This document shows, piece by piece, positions 35,709-43,896 of a DNA stretch of 64,000 nucleotides. Source of the stretch: Enteractinococcus fodinae (GTDB lineage Bacteria > Actinomycetota > Actinomycetes > Actinomycetales > Micrococcaceae). The translations under genes were made by a program, and so were the position numbers. The DNA lies in the NCBI RefSeq assembly GCF_031458395.1, contig NZ_JAVDYJ010000001.1, positions 2,542,001 to 2,606,000 on the forward strand, in the 5' to 3' direction. How positions within the stretch are numbered: position 1 is the first letter of the stretch; each line of letters opens with the position of its first letter. Below the pieces are notes generated by a model. It did not search any database. It worked only from the letters and a program-made list of their open reading frames with translations, and was not told the DNA's origin.

Positions 35709-36989
35709 TTATGCGATGGGCTCCAGAACGGTTTTGCCGCCCATATACGGCTGCAAAGCCTCCGGCACGTTGACCGAGCCATCGGCGTTCTGATGGTTTT
35801 CCAGGATAGCAACCAACCAGCGCGTCGTGGCCAAGGTGCCATTGAGCGTGGCGGCCATGCGGGTGCCGGCTTTGCTCCCGTCATCGTTATACAGGCGTTC
35901 GCGCACATTATGACGACGCGTCTGGAACGTGGTGCAGTTGGACGTTGAGGTCAGCTCGCGGTATGCGTCTTGGGTTGGCACCCACGCTTCGCAGTCGAAT
36001 TTGCGTGCCGCCGACGGGCCAAGGTCACCGGCTGCGGTGTCGATGACCCGGTAAGGGACCTCAATTTTGGCCAGCATCTGTTCTTCCCAGGCCAACAGGC
36101 GTTCGTGTTCGGCTTCGGCTTGGTCGACGGTGGTGTAGACGAACATTTCCAGTTTGTTGAACTGGTGGACCCGGATGATCCCGCGGGTGTCTTTGCCTGC
36201 GGCACCGGCCTCGCGGCGGTAGCAGGTCGAGTATCCGGCGAACCGAATGGGACCGTCGCTGAAGTCCAAGATTTCGTCGGCGTGGTACCCGGCCAAGGCG
36301 ACCTCGGAGGTGCCGACCAGGTACAGATCGTCTTTTTCGATGCGGTAAATCTCATCGTCGTGCTCAACGTTGAATCCGGTGCCGTTCATGGTTTCGGGGC
36401 GAACCAAGGTTGGTGTGATGATCGGGTTGAACCCGGCCTCAAGCGCTTGGGCCATGCCCATCTGCGTCAGCGCCATCTCCAGTTGCGCGCCGACACCCTT
36501 GAGGAAATAGAACCGCGAACCGGAAACTTTTGCGCCGCGTTCCATATCGATGGCACCGAGCAGTTCGCCAAGTTCTAAATGGTCGCGGGGTTCAAAATCG
36601 AACTCGGGCAGCTCGCCCACGGTTTTGAGCACCGCGAAGTTATCCTCGCCGCCGGACGGGATGCCGTCGACGATCAGGTTCGGGAACTTGTTGTTGAGCT
36701 CCGCAAGCTCCTGGCTTTTCGCATCGGCTTGGGCTTCGGCTGCCTTGACGTTGGCTGACAGCTCTTTGGCCTGGGCCAGGAGGGCTTGTTTTTCGTCGCC
36801 CTTGGCCGGTCCAATCTTTTTGGAGAGCACTTTTTGTTCGGCACGCAGGTTTTCAAACGTCTGCAGTGCGGCTCGGCGGTCGGCGTCAGCGGCGATGATC
36901 TGATCGACCAGCGATTCGTCCTCTTCACGGGCTCGTTGCGAGGCGCGGTACAGGTCAGGGTTTTCGGCAAGATGCTTTACGTCAATCAC
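35709..36989 (-). CDS. serS: Seryl-tRNA synthetase
   Basis: A 426-residue class II synthetase charging tRNA-Ser (and tRNA-Sec where present). The N-terminal long coiled coil (about residues 25-105) binds tRNA; catalytic motifs include [13 protein letters not shown], motif 2 [21 protein letters not shown] and motif 3 [15 protein letters not shown]. The GTG at 36989 lies seven bases after TAAGCT with no ribosome binding site, so the mRNA is probably leaderless. It is divergent from the lipid kinase gene across only 44 bases. Confidence 0.97.
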   Translation of the reverse strand: MIDVKHLAENPDLYRASQRAREEDESLVDQIIAADADRRAALQTFENLRAEQKVLSKKIGPAKGDEKQALLAQAKELSANVKAAEAQADAKSQELAELNNKFPNLIVDGIPSGGEDNFAVLKTVGELPEFDFEPRDHLELGELLGAIDMERGAKVSGSRFYFLKGVGAQLEMALTQMGMAQALEAGFNPIITPTLVRPETMNGTGFNVEHDDEIYRIEKDDLYLVGTSEVALAGYHADEILDFSDGPIRFAGYSTCYRREAGAAGKDTRGIIRVHQFNKLEMFVYTTVDQAEAEHERLLAWEEQMLAKIEVPYRVIDTAAGDLGPSAARKFDCEAWVPTQDAYRELTSTSNCTTFQTRRHNVRERLYNDDGSKAGTRMAATLNGTLATTRWLVAILENHQNADGSVNVPEALQPYMGGKTVLEPIA

Positions 36990-36996
36990 ATGGTTC

Positions 36997-37002
36997 AGCT
37001 TA
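36997..37002 (-). promoter_or_regulatory. -10 hexamer TAAGCT for leaderless serS mRNA
   Basis: TAAGCT on the minus strand, seven bases before GTG at 36989. The divergent lipid-kinase -10 is only 18 bases away. Confidence 0.6.
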
Positions 37003-37020
37003 CCCGAGCCAACGGTCCCC

Positions 37021-37026
37021 TACACT
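37021..37026 (+). promoter_or_regulatory. -10 hexamer TACACT for leaderless lipid kinase mRNA
   Basis: TACACT followed by TGGTGAC (seven bases) and ATG at 37034. Its -35 region would overlap the serS -10. Confidence 0.65.
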
Positions 37027-37033
37027 TGGTGAC

Positions 37034-38191
37034 ATGACCGCCTTATCGATCGTGCTCCTCGTTGTCGCTGTCCTCGCGGTGGCTGGGACAATCATTGCTC
37101 TCGCCGCGTGGGCCAAGGCCAAGGAGCGCGCGACACGTGCGGAAGCAGTGAACCGGGACTTATCGGAGCAGCTCTCCCACGCCTATGAGTTGCCTCATGT
37201 GGCATCACGGTTAGGGGTCCCGAATCGGGTGGCGATGGTGTACAATCCCTCCAAGCCCGCCTCGGAACAAGCCTTACCGTTGGTCTCGCAGGCCTGTGCG
37301 TTGTTCGGGTTGGATGCGCCACGACTCTATGAAACCGACCCAGACGATTCCGGGTTATTGGCGGTCCAGCAAGCGGTGACGGACGGCGCTGAGCTGGTGA
37401 TCGTTGCCGGTGGGGATGGCACCGTGCGAGCCGCGGCAAAAGTATTGGTCAACACCGCTGTGCAGATGGCCATCATCCCGACGGGGACGGGGAATCTGTT
37501 GGCGCGCAACCTAGAACTACCAATCAATGACGTCCAAGCGTGCACATATATTGCCTTTAACGGTCAGGTTCGACCCATCGATGTGATCTCGTTGGACATG
37601 GTTCATGAGGATGACAGTCGCCACGCCTATGTGTCCACGGTTATTGCTGGGGCCGGGTTCGATGCTGAGATCATGCATTCGACCTCCGACCGGCTCAAGG
37701 CCGCAGCCGGCTGGCTGGCTTATACCGAGGCCGGGATGCGCAAATTGCGCGGCAAGCGGCACTCGGTGGCCGTCACCACCGCTGACGGTGAGACCAAACG
37801 TGTTCGGGTCCGCTCGGCCATGATCGCCAACTGCGGGATCCTCACCGGTGGTATCAATATGATCCCCGAGGCCGTGATTGACGACGGCCTGTTAGATGTT
37901 GCCCTGTTAGATCCACGAAACCTGGTCGACTGGATTCAGGTCGCCTCATCGGTGATCATTCCGAAACGCAAAAGCCAGCGGGTGACTACGTTCGCGCTGC
38001 GCAACTGCAAATTGGTCTTCGAGGAACCGCTGGTCGCCCAGATCGATGGCGACCCGATTCCAAAAACCAAGGAAATCGTCGCGAACACCATCCCGCGGTC
38101 CTTACAAATTCGGGTTCCAGCAGCACAAACTCCCACGGCACAAGTCAGCACCGAACAAGCCGCCTCGCTCCCACCCGGCGGCGATCGCTAG
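37034..38191 (+). CDS. Diacylglycerol/sphingosine kinase family lipid kinase
   Basis: A 385-residue protein. An N-terminal membrane helix (about residues 4-27) anchors a DAGK catalytic domain with AGGDGTVRAAAKVL (about 117-130) and IPTGTGNLLARNLEL, the nucleotide-binding signatures. The C-terminal lobe shows VRSAMIANCGILTGGINMIPEA and ends in a Thr/Ala-rich tail. It would phosphorylate a lipid such as diacylglycerol at the membrane; a biosynthetic role in phosphatidylinositol-mannoside or glycolipid metabolism is possible. The ATG is leaderless. Confidence 0.88.
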   Translation: MTALSIVLLVVAVLAVAGTIIALAAWAKAKERATRAEAVNRDLSEQLSHAYELPHVASRLGVPNRVAMVYNPSKPASEQALPLVSQACALFGLDAPRLYETDPDDSGLLAVQQAVTDGAELVIVAGGDGTVRAAAKVLVNTAVQMAIIPTGTGNLLARNLELPINDVQACTYIAFNGQVRPIDVISLDMVHEDDSRHAYVSTVIAGAGFDAEIMHSTSDRLKAAAGWLAYTEAGMRKLRGKRHSVAVTTADGETKRVRVRSAMIANCGILTGGINMIPEAVIDDGLLDVALLDPRNLVDWIQVASSVIIPKRKSQRVTTFALRNCKLVFEEPLVAQIDGDPIPKTKEIVANTIPRSLQIRVPAAQTPTAQVSTEQAASLPPGGDR

Positions 38192-38194
38192 AGC

Positions 38195-39121
38195 TTAGCG
38201 GTCCAGGATGCTGCGCACCCAGGCCCGACCGCGCTGGTAGGCCTCGTCGGTGGTGTATTCGGGGATCGTGTAATCGTGATGCTCGGCCCCCGGATACGAC
38301 CCGAGAAAACGCACCCCCGGGATCATCCGGTAGAGCGCAGCCAGGGCGGCACTGACGCGTTCTTCGACCAGGTGACCTTCTAGGTCAATGGAGAAAAAGT
38401 AGGTGCCCAAGGATTCGCCGGTTGGGCGGGACTCGATCCGGGTCAGGTTCACGCCGCGCGTGGAAAACTGGTCCATAATCTGCCCCAGCGCACCCGGTCG
38501 ATCTTCGGGCAGCGGCACAACCACCGAGGTTTTATCGGATCCGGTGGGCTCTGGCAGACTGCCGGCTTTGGCGACCACCACAAAGCGGGTGACTGCATCC
38601 GGGGTGTCTTCAATACCTTCGGCCAGGATCGGCAAGCCAAGATGGCGCGCTAAATGGGGCGCACAGACGGCCGCATCGTAGGTTGAGGAAGCATCCAGCA
38701 GCCCGTGCGCGCCGGCCGCTGTGGAGGCGGCTTGGACGAAAGCGGCATTAGGAATATTCGCCTCAGCCCAAATCCGAACTTGTGCCCAGGCGTGGGTGTG
38801 CGTGGCAACGCTGTGCAACTCGGGCAGACTCTGGGGCCCGTCCGGCCGACCGACCAGCACGAAACTAATGGGCACCAGCACTTCGCGGACGATGTGGAGT
38901 TCATCGCCGGAAGCGATCGCGTCCAGGGTTGCGGTGACGCCACCCTCGACCGAGTTTTCGATCGGGACGACAGCAGCATCCACTTCGCCGCTGCGAACCT
39001 GATTCAGCGCGGTGATGACCGAGCCCAGCGGAACATGATCCGCCCCGCGGGCTTCGGGCACGCGCTGCAGTGCGGCCTCGGTGAAGGTGCCTTCGGGTCC
39101 CAGATACGCAAACGTTTTCAT
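38195..39121 (-). CDS. pheA: Prephenate dehydratase
   Basis: A 308-residue monofunctional enzyme that makes phenylpyruvate from prephenate for phenylalanine synthesis. The catalytic domain opens with FAYLGPEGTFTEAAL and has PIENSVEGGVTATLDA and TRFVVVAK; the C-terminal ACT domain (about residues 205-285, with RPGALGQIMDQFSTRGVNLTRIESRP) binds Phe for feedback control. ATG eight bases after TAAGAT indicates a leaderless mRNA. It converges with the lipid kinase, three bases apart. Confidence 0.95.
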   Translation of the reverse strand: MKTFAYLGPEGTFTEAALQRVPEARGADHVPLGSVITALNQVRSGEVDAAVVPIENSVEGGVTATLDAIASGDELHIVREVLVPISFVLVGRPDGPQSLPELHSVATHTHAWAQVRIWAEANIPNAAFVQAASTAAGAHGLLDASSTYDAAVCAPHLARHLGLPILAEGIEDTPDAVTRFVVVAKAGSLPEPTGSDKTSVVVPLPEDRPGALGQIMDQFSTRGVNLTRIESRPTGESLGTYFFSIDLEGHLVEERVSAALAALYRMIPGVRFLGSYPGAEHHDYTIPEYTTDEAYQRGRAWVRSILDR

Positions 39122-39129
39122 GGTTGCCC

Positions 39130-39135
39130 ATCTTA
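39130..39135 (-). promoter_or_regulatory. -10 hexamer TAAGAT for leaderless pheA mRNA
   Basis: TAAGAT on the minus strand, eight bases before ATG at 39121. No ribosome binding site lies between. Confidence 0.5.
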
Positions 39136-39173
39136 CGTCAGGATCCCAAGGCCCCTGTCACCTCAGCCAAGGG

Positions 39174-39500
39174 TTAGCGCACGATGGGGTCGGCTCCGGT
39201 TTCGGAAACCAGTGGCTTGTCGGCTTCCAGCCAGGCCCCACACCCACCGGCTACGTTCACGGCCGAGTAGCCGTGCATTTCCATGTATTGGGTCGCGCGG
39301 GCGGAGCGCCCTCCGGTGCGACAGATGACGAAATAGTCGGTGTCGGGATCGAGTTCGTCAATGCGCAGTGGGAGCTGATCCAGCGGGATATTGAGGGCCC
39401 CCGGAATGTGTCCGGCATCGAATTCATACGGGTCGCGGACGTCGAGGATGTCAGCGTCGTCGGGTACGTCGTTTACGGTAAGGGTTTCAAAGTCGTTCAT
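39174..39500 (-). CDS. Single-domain rhodanese-like sulfurtransferase
   Basis: A 108-residue stand-alone rhodanese domain with the active-site C60 in VICRTGGRSARA and the flanking LDVRDPYEFDAGHIPGALNIP. Such proteins carry persulfide sulfur in cytoplasmic sulfur transfer or cyanide detoxification. The ATG at 39500 follows TACCAT by seven bases and is preferred to the upstream ATG at 39509, which lies inside that hexamer. It is divergent from the amidase gene and 52 bases upstream of pheA on the same strand. Confidence 0.88.
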   Translation of the reverse strand: MNDFETLTVNDVPDDADILDVRDPYEFDAGHIPGALNIPLDQLPLRIDELDPDTDYFVICRTGGRSARATQYMEMHGYSAVNVAGGCGAWLEADKPLVSETGADPIVR

Positions 39501-39507
39501 GTGGCCC

Positions 39508-39513
39508 ATGGTA
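39508..39513 (-). promoter_or_regulatory. -10 hexamer TACCAT for leaderless rhodanese mRNA
   Basis: TACCAT on the minus strand, seven bases before ATG at 39500. Confidence 0.45.
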
Positions 39514-39569
39514 AATCACCGAAACACTCGGCGACCAGCAAAACGGGACGTTTTACCCCCGATGGCGTA

Positions 39570-39575
39570 TACAGT
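39570..39575 (+). promoter_or_regulatory. -10 hexamer TACAGT for leaderless amidase mRNA
   Basis: TACAGT followed by six bases (GAAAGC) and ATG at 39582. It is divergent from the rhodanese promoter within an 81-base intergenic region. Confidence 0.5.
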
Positions 39576-39581
39576 GAAAGC

Positions 39582-40985
39582 ATGACTGAACACGATGCCA
39601 TCGCCTCGCTCACCGCCGCCCAGTTGCGGGATGCGATCGCCGCCGGTACCTATACTGCCCGTCAAGTCACCGAATACTATCTCGCTCAGATCAGCCGACG
39701 CACCGACCTTGGTGCCTTCATGGCGGTGCACGCCGATGCCGCCTTGGAACGGGCCGATGAACTTGACGCCGCGTATCAGTCGACGGGCGTAGTGGGGCCA
39801 CTGCACGGTCTCCCGTCGGCATTTAAGGACACCGTGAACGTGTCCGGGATGGTCACCACCTTTGGGTCAGAACTGTTTGCTGACTCGGCACCGCAGACCG
39901 AAGACGACCCGGTGTCGCTGAATTTCAATACTGCAGGCGCTATTCAGGTCGGCAAAACGACGATCCCGGAGTTCGCGTTGCCGTGTCACTCGGACAGCCG
40001 TATTTCCGATCCGGCCCGAAACCCGCTCAATACTGAGCTGACCGCGGGCGGGTCATCTGGTGGGGCAGCCGCAGCGGTTGCGGCCGGTTTGTTGCCGGTT
40101 GCCCCCGGAACCGACGGTGGCGGCTCTATCCGGATTCCGGCTGCGGCCACCGGCTTGGTCGGGGTCAAACCCGGACGCGGCACCATCCCCACCGACGAGC
40201 AACGCGATGACGTCACCAACCTGACGGTCACCGGTCCCCTGGCCCGCACCGTCGAGGATGCCGGTATGCTGTTGGACGCGCTGGTGGATCCCACACAGCA
40301 AAACGGTCGCTATCAAACCGCAGCCCAGAACGGGCGCGAGTCCGCCGGTGAGCTGAACATCGGCTACACCACGGCCTCACCGTTTCAACCCGATCTGAAC
40401 ATCACGCTCTCCCAGGCTGCCGTCCAAGCACTCACCCTGGCGGTGACGCTGCTGAGCCGCGACGGTTTAGCCATCGAAGAGATGGACTTTTCCTACCTGC
40501 CGGATTATCACCGAAACTTCCAAACCGTCTGGACCAATGGGCTCGCTTCCATGCCCTTGCCGGAGGGCGGCGAGGAACGCCTCGGCGCGTTAGCCAGAAG
40601 CTTCCTGGAGCAGGCTCGCGAGCGCACCCAAGAACAGTACGACGACGCCGTCACTGCGCTCACCGATTGGGCCAACGATACTCGGCGCACGTTTGCCGAC
40701 TACGATGTGGTCCTCACCCCGGTTCTGGCATTTACGCCACCACCGGTGGGCACTTTCTCGGCGATGCCACCGCAAGAAGACTACGAATACCAGTGCAAAT
40801 TCACCCCGTACACATCCATGATCAATGTGCTGGGGCTGCCGGCCATTTCGGTTCCGGTCAAAAACGATGACAACGGGATGTCGTGGTCGATCCAAGCGGT
40901 GGGGCGTGTTGGGACAGAAGATAAGCTGTTGCGACTTGGGGCACGACTAGAAGCACTCGTTGCGGCGCCGAAGCCGACAGAGTAA
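39582..40985 (+). CDS. Amidase signature family protein
   Basis: A 467-residue amidase-signature hydrolase. The Lys-cisSer-Ser triad is complete: K82 in SAFKDTVN, S158 in AGGSSGG and S182 in GTDGGGSIRIPA. It hydrolyses a carboxamide; natural substrate is unknown, and the family includes 6-aminohexanoate-cyclic-dimer and aryl amidases. It is not GatA by context, as no gatB or gatC is nearby. A much longer upstream frame is an artefact; the ATG at 39582 begins MTEHDAIASLTAAQLRDAI, a normal family N-terminus, directly after a -10 box. Confidence 0.88.
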   Translation: MTEHDAIASLTAAQLRDAIAAGTYTARQVTEYYLAQISRRTDLGAFMAVHADAALERADELDAAYQSTGVVGPLHGLPSAFKDTVNVSGMVTTFGSELFADSAPQTEDDPVSLNFNTAGAIQVGKTTIPEFALPCHSDSRISDPARNPLNTELTAGGSSGGAAAAVAAGLLPVAPGTDGGGSIRIPAAATGLVGVKPGRGTIPTDEQRDDVTNLTVTGPLARTVEDAGMLLDALVDPTQQNGRYQTAAQNGRESAGELNIGYTTASPFQPDLNITLSQAAVQALTLAVTLLSRDGLAIEEMDFSYLPDYHRNFQTVWTNGLASMPLPEGGEERLGALARSFLEQARERTQEQYDDAVTALTDWANDTRRTFADYDVVLTPVLAFTPPPVGTFSAMPPQEDYEYQCKFTPYTSMINVLGLPAISVPVKNDDNGMSWSIQAVGRVGTEDKLLRLGARLEALVAAPKPTE

Positions 40986-41044
40986 TGCTCCTCCCACAGC
41001 TGAGGTTGTGAGCGGGGTTATCGTGCACGTAGGTGGCCGCCGCT

Positions 41045-41050
41045 ACACTA
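41045..41050 (+). promoter_or_regulatory. -10 hexamer TACACT for leaderless thioesterase mRNA
   Basis: TACACT, six bases (ACAAAA), then T-ATG context with ATG at 41057. No ribosome binding site is possible in this space. Confidence 0.6.
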
Positions 41051-41056
41051 CAAAAT

Positions 41057-41506
41057 ATGTCTGATGCTTCAATTTCCCCCAAAACCCAACAATTCAGCGT
41101 GCTTGACGACGGGATGAATTTCAATACCCGTAAATGGGTCAAGCCCGAAGACCTTAATCCCAATGGGACCTTATTTGGTGGCGCATTATTGCGCTGGGTC
41201 GATGAGGAAGCCGCGATCTATGCGATGTTACAGATGGGTAATTATCGTGCCGTGACCAAGATGATGTCGGAGATCAACTTCGTTGCGTCCGCTCAGCAGG
41301 GTGACATGATCGAAATGGGTCTCAAAGCTACGCATTTCGGTCGAACTTCTTTGACGATGCGCGCCGAAGTTCGCAATATGGTCACGCGCAACATCATTCT
41401 GAGCATCGATAAAATCGTGTTCGTTTCACTGGGTGAAGATGGCAAGCCGAAGCCCCACGGGTACACGGAGATCACCTACGAACGAGACCGTTTACCGACC
41501 CGCTAG
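41057..41506 (+). CDS. Acyl-CoA thioesterase (hotdog fold)
   Basis: A 149-residue hotdog-fold protein of the YciA/BFIT acyl-CoA thioester hydrolase type. NPNGTLFGGALLRWVDEEAAIYA (about residues 34-56) is the family N-x-x-G-x-x-x-G-G-x-x-L-x-W-x-D motif with the catalytic Asp, and it ends with the NIILSIDKIVFVSLGEDGKPKPHG strand pair. It would release CoA from acyl-CoA in the cytoplasm; chain-length preference cannot be read. The start is leaderless. Confidence 0.88.
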   Translation: MSDASISPKTQQFSVLDDGMNFNTRKWVKPEDLNPNGTLFGGALLRWVDEEAAIYAMLQMGNYRAVTKMMSEINFVASAQQGDMIEMGLKATHFGRTSLTMRAEVRNMVTRNIILSIDKIVFVSLGEDGKPKPHGYTEITYERDRLPTR

Positions 41507-41590
41507 TTCCTAACGCATCGGCCTACGCTTCAAGAGCGACCAACCTCGTGGTCCCGCGGGGCTAGCATGCCGCCGAGACGGATATGTTGG

Positions 41591-42472
41591 TTATTCTTTA
41601 TGCAGTTTGTCTTGAACGGTGCCGGCTATTTTCTCTGCCGCATTCGGTAATTCTGTGGTACCGAAAAGTCGGCTGTCCGGGTGTGTTGGGGCAGGCATCG
41701 GCGCGGAGGTGTCCGGCCCGTCGAGATAGGTAAATTCGCCGTGCCCATCTGGCGTCGGGCCTTCTGCCCAGGACCCTTTGGCAGCATCCTGGCCGTCCGA
41801 GAAGTTAATGTACTGATGCGACACGGGCGTATGCTCTTTGGAGCGCGGGAAGTTACTGGGCACTGGCAGCTGCTCGGCGCCTTCTTCTTGGAGTTCACGG
41901 GCCGCGGCAATCCATTGGTTTTGGTGCATGGTATCTCGGGCAAGCAGGAAGGAGAGCAGGTCGCGCACACCGGTGTCATCGGTCATGTGATAGAGCCGAG
42001 CGACTTGTAACCGGCCCTGCATCTCGGCGTTCGCGTTCGAAGTGAAGTCTGCTAATAAGTTTCCGCTGGCGGTGACATAGGAGCCACTCCACGGGTTGCC
42101 CATGCTGTCGACAGGACGGGCCCCTGCGCCAGAGACGATGGCGTGTTGCAAATCGGTGCCGCCGACAACGGCCGCCACGGCTGGGTCGGACTGGACGTCT
42201 TCATCGGTAATACCAAGTGGTGACTTCTCGAGCAGTTGGGCAATCATTTTGGCCAACATTTCGATATGGCCGAACTCTTCGGCGGCGATCCCGTAGAGCA
42301 GGTCTTTGTATTTACCGGGAATGTGGATGTTCCACGCCTGGAAGCTATATTGCATGGCAACGGTAATCTCGCCGTATTGTCCACCGAGGACTTCTTGGAG
42401 TTTGCGAGCATAGACCGCGTCGGGATGATCTGGGACTGAGTTGTACTGAAGTTCTTGTTTATGGAAAAACAT
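41591..42472 (-). CDS. Manganese catalase
   Basis: A 293-residue non-haem catalase with a ferritin-like four-helix core. Metal-binding Glu and His residues appear in YGEITVAMQYSFQAW and AAEEFGHIEMLAKMIA (about residues 62-77) and again in RDTMHQNQW. The C-terminal extension PEFTYLDGPD-type segment is typical of the family. It destroys hydrogen peroxide in the cytoplasm, independent of haem. GGGAGCG upstream of the ATG is a plausible ribosome binding site. The upstream DNA contains an extended inverted repeat that would fold in the mRNA leader. Confidence 0.93.
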   Translation of the reverse strand: MFFHKQELQYNSVPDHPDAVYARKLQEVLGGQYGEITVAMQYSFQAWNIHIPGKYKDLLYGIAAEEFGHIEMLAKMIAQLLEKSPLGITDEDVQSDPAVAAVVGGTDLQHAIVSGAGARPVDSMGNPWSGSYVTASGNLLADFTSNANAEMQGRLQVARLYHMTDDTGVRDLLSFLLARDTMHQNQWIAAARELQEEGAEQLPVPSNFPRSKEHTPVSHQYINFSDGQDAAKGSWAEGPTPDGHGEFTYLDGPDTSAPMPAPTHPDSRLFGTTELPNAAEKIAGTVQDKLHKE

Positions 42473-42497
42473 AACGTACGCTCCCTAAGATAGAGCA

Positions 42498-42547
42498 CAC
42501 AAGCACCCTGCAGGTGACTCTTCGGTCTGAGTTCACCGGCGCTTGTG
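42498..42547 (-). promoter_or_regulatory. Extended stem-loop in the manganese catalase leader
   Basis: Outer arms CACAAGC (42498-42504) and GCTTGTG (42541-42547) enclose a second pairing of GGTGACTC with GAGTTCACC (one bulged base). Read on the minus strand it lies about 25 bases before the catalase ATG. It could be a 5-prime mRNA structure or a protein-binding site; no known riboswitch consensus was recognised. Confidence 0.4.
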
Positions 42548-42654
42548 CTCGGTAGGCATCAGCGTAGTGACCCTGTTCAGGGGAGCAGAAGAGCTGAGAT
42601 ACAGTTTCAACCAGTACACAGGTAGTGCACAGCATCGAACATGAGGGGAGCCCC

Positions 42655-42789
42655 ATGGACACAGAGGACATCCGAAAGCGCCAGTCAGAGCTGGTTACCC
42701 GCTTATCGCAGCAGCTGTCGCCGCAAGAGCTTGCGGACGCCAGCCAAGAGTTAGAAGAGCTTGCCCGGCAACTAGAACAGCGCAACTAG
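42655..42789 (+). CDS. 44-residue coiled-coil small protein
   Basis: A short reading frame with GAGGGGAGCCCC directly before its ATG, a strong ribosome binding site. The product, starting MDTEDIRKRQSEL and ending ARQLEQRN, is wholly helical in appearance, rich in Gln, Glu and Leu with heptad-like spacing and no membrane segment. It is divergent from the manganese catalase gene. I recognise no family. The ribosome binding site and biased composition support it being real. Confidence 0.6.
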   Translation: MDTEDIRKRQSELVTRLSQQLSPQELADASQELEELARQLEQRN

Positions 42790-42866
42790 TGCCCATCGTC
42801 GAGTCGATTGTTCAACTCGCATGAGACGCGGCCCAGCGAGTCCTGCGCGTAGGGTGCGTGCTGGAG

Positions 42867-43496
42867 CTAGTCGACAAGTTCATCGTCTTGATCGATCCAT
42901 TCGATCTGCCACCGCTGTTGGGCTTCGTTATAGGTCAGTTCAGCCCACCAGCCCTCAAGCGTAGTTTCGGCGACACGCTCGTCCTCCACTAACTCGCCAT
43001 CCAGGTAGAAATCGCTGGCCGGTTCGGTCACGTTGAAAATGACCGCGGTCCACTCTTCTTGATTTTCTTCGTCGAGATAGGACTGGGTCTCGACTATTTC
43101 AATTTCTGTGGCTCCGTCGAGCGTTGCCCATGAGCCAGCGTCGTGGATCTGTTGCCATCGGAAGATCGATTCGGTGCACATATCGCACGTAAAATACGAA
43201 ACGCTCGCTGCAGGCTGGGCGTGACCGGTCTGTCGAACATAATCAATGCCCTCCCAGAAGTACTCCAGGGTCGCTTTGGCACCTTCCGGCGAGTTCTGCT
43301 GAGCGACCTCTGGAAGTTCCGGTTCGGCCACGTCTTGGGCAGATCCCTCCTCCGACTCGTGGGCTTCAAGCGGGACAATCTCCACTGTCTCTTCAAGTTC
43401 GAGGGGTTGGGCTTCTTGGGCTGTGCAGCCGACCAGAGCTGCGCTGAAAGTCATACCTGCTAGTCCGAGGAAACGGCTCGATTTTAAAGACGTCAA
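42867..43496 (-). CDS. DUF6318-like lipoprotein
   Basis: A 209-residue predicted lipoprotein. Starting at the TTG at 43496, six bases after AAGGAG, the protein begins with a short basic N-terminus, a hydrophobic stretch and a lipobox AALVGC, so the mature protein would be lipid-anchored at residue C24. The acidic Glu/Pro-rich linker is followed by a folded domain with EYFWEGIDYVRQTGHAQP and FTCDMCTESI, which resembles DUF6318 of Micrococcales. The CxxC pair may form a disulfide. Longer upstream frames lack a signal peptide and were rejected. Confidence 0.72.
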   Translation of the reverse strand: MTSLKSSRFLGLAGMTFSAALVGCTAQEAQPLELEETVEIVPLEAHESEEGSAQDVAEPELPEVAQQNSPEGAKATLEYFWEGIDYVRQTGHAQPAASVSYFTCDMCTESIFRWQQIHDAGSWATLDGATEIEIVETQSYLDEENQEEWTAVIFNVTEPASDFYLDGELVEDERVAETTLEGWWAELTYNEAQQRWQIEWIDQDDELVD

Positions 43497-43579
43497 CAAT
43501 AACTCCTTGTGTTGGATGTTCGTGGCTACTGCTGACGGTACTGTTCCCGGTGATTCGCGACTGCTTGCTGACGACAGAT

Positions 43580-43588
43580 TGTGGATAA
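43580..43588 (-). promoter_or_regulatory. Consensus DnaA box upstream of the lipoprotein gene
   Basis: TGTGGATAA on the plus strand (TTATCCACA on the minus strand), an exact DnaA-box match about 85 bases before the lipoprotein TTG start. Confidence 0.35.
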
Positions 43589-43702
43589 CCGCACCGAGGA
43601 GCCTCCCGATAAAGGTTTTCCACACGATCCGGTTATGAGCCGGCGGCAACTGCTGGATTGGTGCAGCATGGGTGCCAGAACGAACAACGAAAGGCATCAA
43701 CC

Positions 43703-43873
43703 ATGAACGCAATGACGACACACACCACGACGGCCACCGAGCAATACTTTTCATTCCCTGTCAGAAATGGCCAGGTTGATCTGGAAGCAGTCGCAAGTCC
43801 AGAGCTGGCTCGGTTGGTTTCGCATGTCCTGGGCATTTTGGCCGCCCGAAAAACCGAAGATGAGGCGTCCTAG
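43703..43873 (+). CDS. 56-residue hypothetical protein
   Basis: A short frame with GAAAGG eight bases before the ATG. After a Thr-rich N-terminus comes YFSFPVRNGQVDLEAVASPELARLVSHVLGILAARK, an amphipathic helical segment. No membrane helix, signal peptide or recognised family. It converges with the aldehyde dehydrogenase-like gene 24 bases away. Reality is supported only by the ribosome binding site and sensible composition. Confidence 0.5.
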   Translation: MNAMTTHTTTATEQYFSFPVRNGQVDLEAVASPELARLVSHVLGILAARKTEDEAS

Positions 43874-43896
43874 GCCGCCGTAGGAACGTCGGCCGA

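Noticed and set aside
39081-39581. A 167-codon extension upstream of the amidase
   Set aside because: It is antisense to the rhodanese gene and has no domain; the downstream ATG gives a normal family N-terminus and a leaderless promoter.
42498-42547. A manganese (yybP-ykoY) riboswitch before the catalase gene
   Set aside because: A stem-loop is present, but the conserved riboswitch bases I would expect are not; kept only as an unnamed structure.
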